Of a stretch of DNA of 5,973 nt, positions 5,139 through 5,973 are shown in pieces. A program made the position numbers and the translations under genes. The stretch is from Opitutaceae bacterium (GTDB lineage: Bacteria; Verrucomicrobiota; Verrucomicrobiia; Opitutales; Opitutaceae), in assembly GCA_016763045.1 (NCBI GenBank), contig JAESUN010000082.1, forward strand, positions 1 through 5,973, read 5' to 3'. Position 1 is the first letter of the stretch, and each line of letters begins with the position of its first letter. The notes beneath the pieces were generated by a model that saw only the letters and a program-made list of their open reading frames with translations, was not told where the DNA came from and searched no databases.

Positions 5139-5973
5139 TTACGACTGGGCTCTGATGAAGTCTCTCGGTGACCTCCATTTGAGCCCGCTGTGGGGATGGT
5201 TCTCGTTGTAATCCTCGAACCACCGGTGAAGCGCCGCCAGCACGCTATCGGCGTCCGGCAGCGGGTTGATGCGCGCATAATCGCGTTTGAAGGTTTTGAC
5301 GAAGCTTTCCGCCATGCCATTGGATTGCGGACTGGCGACCGGGGTGAAGCAGGAGCGCAGGTTCAATCCAGTGGCGAACCGTCGTGTTTCCAAGGCGGTA
5401 TAGCAACTGCCATTGTCTGACAGGAACTCGACGGTGTTAGGGGCTTGCAAGGCGTCGAAGCGTTGTTCGACGGCGTGGAGCATCAGATCGCGCACCATGG
5501 AGCCGCTGACGCCTTGATTGGCGACGGCGTCCCAGCCGATGATTTCGCGGTCAAAGGCGTCGATCAGAAAGACCACGCGGACGACTTCCGTGTTCCAGCA
5601 GGTAATCTCGAAAGCGTCCGAGCACCAACGCAAGTTTGATCGCATGACAATCACTTTGCCGTCATGCACGCGTCCGGGCCGGTTCGCCGTCCAGCGTTCC
5701 AGGAGCCAGCCCTGCAGGGCCATGATCCGATAAACCCGCTTGTGATTGACGCGACCAAGGCCCGCAAGAGCACGTTCCTTGTTGAGCACGCCGGTAATCC
5801 GTCGGTAGCCATAGGTGGGCCGCCGGTCCACGATTGCGCGAACCTGAGCAATGACCCCGGCGTCTTCCGACTCGCGATAGCGGTCCCGTGAACGGCTGAC
5901 GCCACTTAAACGGTCAACCAGGTTGGAGCGTGATACCCCAAGCGCGCGGGCCACGGCCTTCACTGGCCACCGC
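5139..5973 (-). CDS. IS3-family transposase OrfB, IS2 group (5' end outside the window)
   Basis: DDE transposase that catalyses cut-out and insertion of the element. Numbering from the GTG at 5963: an N-terminal helix-turn-helix-like piece (ARALGVSRSNL, 5-15); a PTYGYRRI block at 49-56; NHKRVYRIM at 73-81, typical of IS3-family OrfB; then the retroviral-integrase-like catalytic core. The catalytic triad is D116 (RWCSDAFE), D183 (FLSDNGSCY) and E219 (SNGMAESFVKTFKRDY), with 35 residues between the second Asp and the Glu (DD35E). The C-terminus carries NENHPHSGLKWRSPRDF at 253-269. These blocks match the IS2 group closely. The frame stays open to the window edge (R-W-P before the GTG), and IS2-group OrfB proteins have a few more residues upstream, so the start is probably outside, where OrfA and a programmed frameshift would also lie. 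The visible part has no stop or missing catalytic residue, so the gene may be intact. Confidence 0.93.
   Translation of the reverse strand, partial: RWPVKAVARALGVSRSNLVDRLSGVSRSRDRYRESEDAGVIAQVRAIVDRRPTYGYRRITGVLNKERALAGLGRVNHKRVYRIMALQGWLLERWTANRPGRVHDGKVIVMRSNLRWCSDAFEITCWNTEVVRVVFLIDAFDREIIGWDAVANQGVSGSMVRDLMLHAVEQRFDALQAPNTVEFLSDNGSCYTALETRRFATGLNLRSCFTPVASPQSNGMAESFVKTFKRDYARINPLPDADSVLAALHRWFEDYNENHPHSGLKWRSPRDFIRAQS

Larger units (their letters stand above)
5102..5973 (-). mobile_element. IS3-family (IS2-group) insertion sequence, transposase end only
   Basis: One end of the element is in the window, and the element continues past the right edge. The boundary at 5102 is set by a terminal repeat that fits the IS2 pattern, and the body encodes the transposase on the minus strand. 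The host bases just outside are CTCAC (5097-5101), the expected position of one copy of a five-base target duplication; the other copy is outside the window. The element lies upstream of the oxygenase operon and is transcribed toward it. Confidence 0.8.

Noticed and set aside
4880..5320. A 146-codon minus-strand open frame running from the insertion element through its terminal repeat into the oxygenase upstream region
   Set aside because: Inside the element it overlaps the transposase 3' end in another frame, and the host part matches nothing I recognise. It is most likely a chance open frame.
1..5973. CRISPR arrays, tRNA or rRNA genes, toxin-antitoxin pairs or defence systems
   Set aside because: I looked for regular short repeats, tRNA-like cloverleaf ends and typical small gene pairs on both strands and saw none.

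Overview
The window looks like an accessory, catabolic stretch of a proteobacterial chromosome or plasmid, most likely alphaproteobacterial. That is an inference from protein style, roughly balanced GC content and the type of insertion sequence; no taxonomic marker is present. I did not find a new system. The window holds ordinary metabolic genes separated by the debris of at least two insertion-sequence families and one decayed enzyme gene.

Layout. Bases 1-61 (minus) are the first 20 codons of a gene leaving the window, tentatively an LVIVD-repeat type protein. A COG0523/CobW-type metallochaperone GTPase (133-1170, plus) diverges from it. Bases 1171-1949 hold no intact gene. They contain a frame-broken remnant of an IS21-family istB gene (1371-1678) and then unassigned sequence leading to a strong ribosome binding site. 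A class II aldolase/adducin-family enzyme follows (1950-2738, plus). It converges on a minus-strand cluster: the alpha subunit (3595-4839) and beta subunit (3119-3592) of a Rieske non-heme-iron aromatic-ring-hydroxylating oxygenase, followed by a glyoxalase/extradiol-dioxygenase-like (VOC) pseudogene (2765-3054) with a frameshift and an internal deletion. The right edge (5102-5973) is the transposase end of an IS3-family, IS2-group element whose terminal inverted repeat can be recognised 262 bases upstream of the oxygenase alpha start.

How the genes may work together. The alpha and beta subunits are almost certainly one enzyme, of the salicylate 5-hydroxylase/anthranilate dioxygenase-like group by sequence pattern. 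Its reductase and ferredoxin are not in the window. The convergent class II aldolase-like gene could act on a product of the same aromatic pathway, because decarboxylases of dihydroxylated aromatic acids occur in that family, but this is context inference only. The VOC pseudogene sits where a ring-cleavage or related step would be expected and is dead as written. The insertion element lies upstream of the oxygenase and points the same way, so it may have moved the operon or changed its expression.
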